Source: Brugia malayi
Taxonomy: Eukaryota > Nematoda > Chromadorea > Rhabditida > Onchocercidae
Length of the DNA stretch: 64,000 nt
NCBI RefSeq assembly: GCF_000002995.4
Contig: NW_025062479.1
Location: 5,263,221 to 5,327,220 of the forward strand
Reading direction: 5' to 3'
Shown one piece after another: positions 62,753-64,000 of the stretch. The stretch's first letter is position 1. Each line of letters begins with the position of its first letter. The translations under genes were made by a program, and so were the position numbers. A model generated the notes under the pieces. It was not told where the DNA came from and made no database searches. It saw only the letters and a program-made list of their open reading frames with translations.

Positions 62753-64000
<1,248 letters not shown>

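Overview
The window is AT-rich eukaryotic nuclear DNA, almost certainly from a parasitic nematode and most plausibly a filarial/spirurid (clade III) one. The reasons are dense, small multi-exon genes with short exons, introns mostly of 100-700 bp with T-rich (T)TTNAG acceptors, many TA microsatellites and A/T homopolymers, and a gene set with nematode hallmarks: a NitFhit fusion, a GalNAc-transferase of the GLY-10 type, a tailless/NHR-67-type receptor, and a protein disulfide isomerase ending in HTEL. The genus is an inference. All gene models below were built by hand from splice sites, reading phase and family similarity; where a total length is given, the exons sum to a whole number of codons.

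Left part (1-15 kb): the edge of an unidentified minus-strand gene, then TMEM68-type acyltransferase (-), COA1 (-) head-to-head with a ZNF593/Bud20 zinc-finger protein (+), a 2.2 kb spacer, FAM210 (-) and TRAP-delta/SSR4 (-). The last two lie in the same orientation about 470 bp apart and could be co-transcribed.

Middle (15-24 kb): nft-1 (NitFhit) and gly-10, both plus. Then comes an 8.7 kb gene desert that ends at the 3' end of a minus-strand tailless-type nuclear receptor (nhr-67/NR2E1) with a 3.2 kb first intron.

Right part (42-64 kb): UAP1 (-) is divergent from the mitochondrial phosphate carrier SLC25A3 (+). Behind the carrier lies a decayed second copy of it, then a PIGQ/GPI1 locus whose reading frame appears broken, and the wreck of a rhodanese-domain (CEP41-like) gene. 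NDUFB11 (-), RhoGDI/rhi-1 (+) and the 3' half of a PDI gene (-) close the window.

Functional themes are ordinary housekeeping: secretory pathway and glycosylation (TRAP-delta, GLY-10, UAP1 supplying UDP-GlcNAc, PIGQ for GPI anchors, PDI) and mitochondria (COA1, FAM210, phosphate carrier, NDUFB11). I saw no CRISPR, tRNA, rRNA, intact transposon or viral element. The unusual content is structural: repeated short local duplications that leave dead exon copies beside or inside genes (COA1, gly-10, nhr-67, SLC25A3), several GC-AG introns, very short intron candidates, a 51-56 kb zone of gene decay, and a 36-bp near-perfect palindrome.
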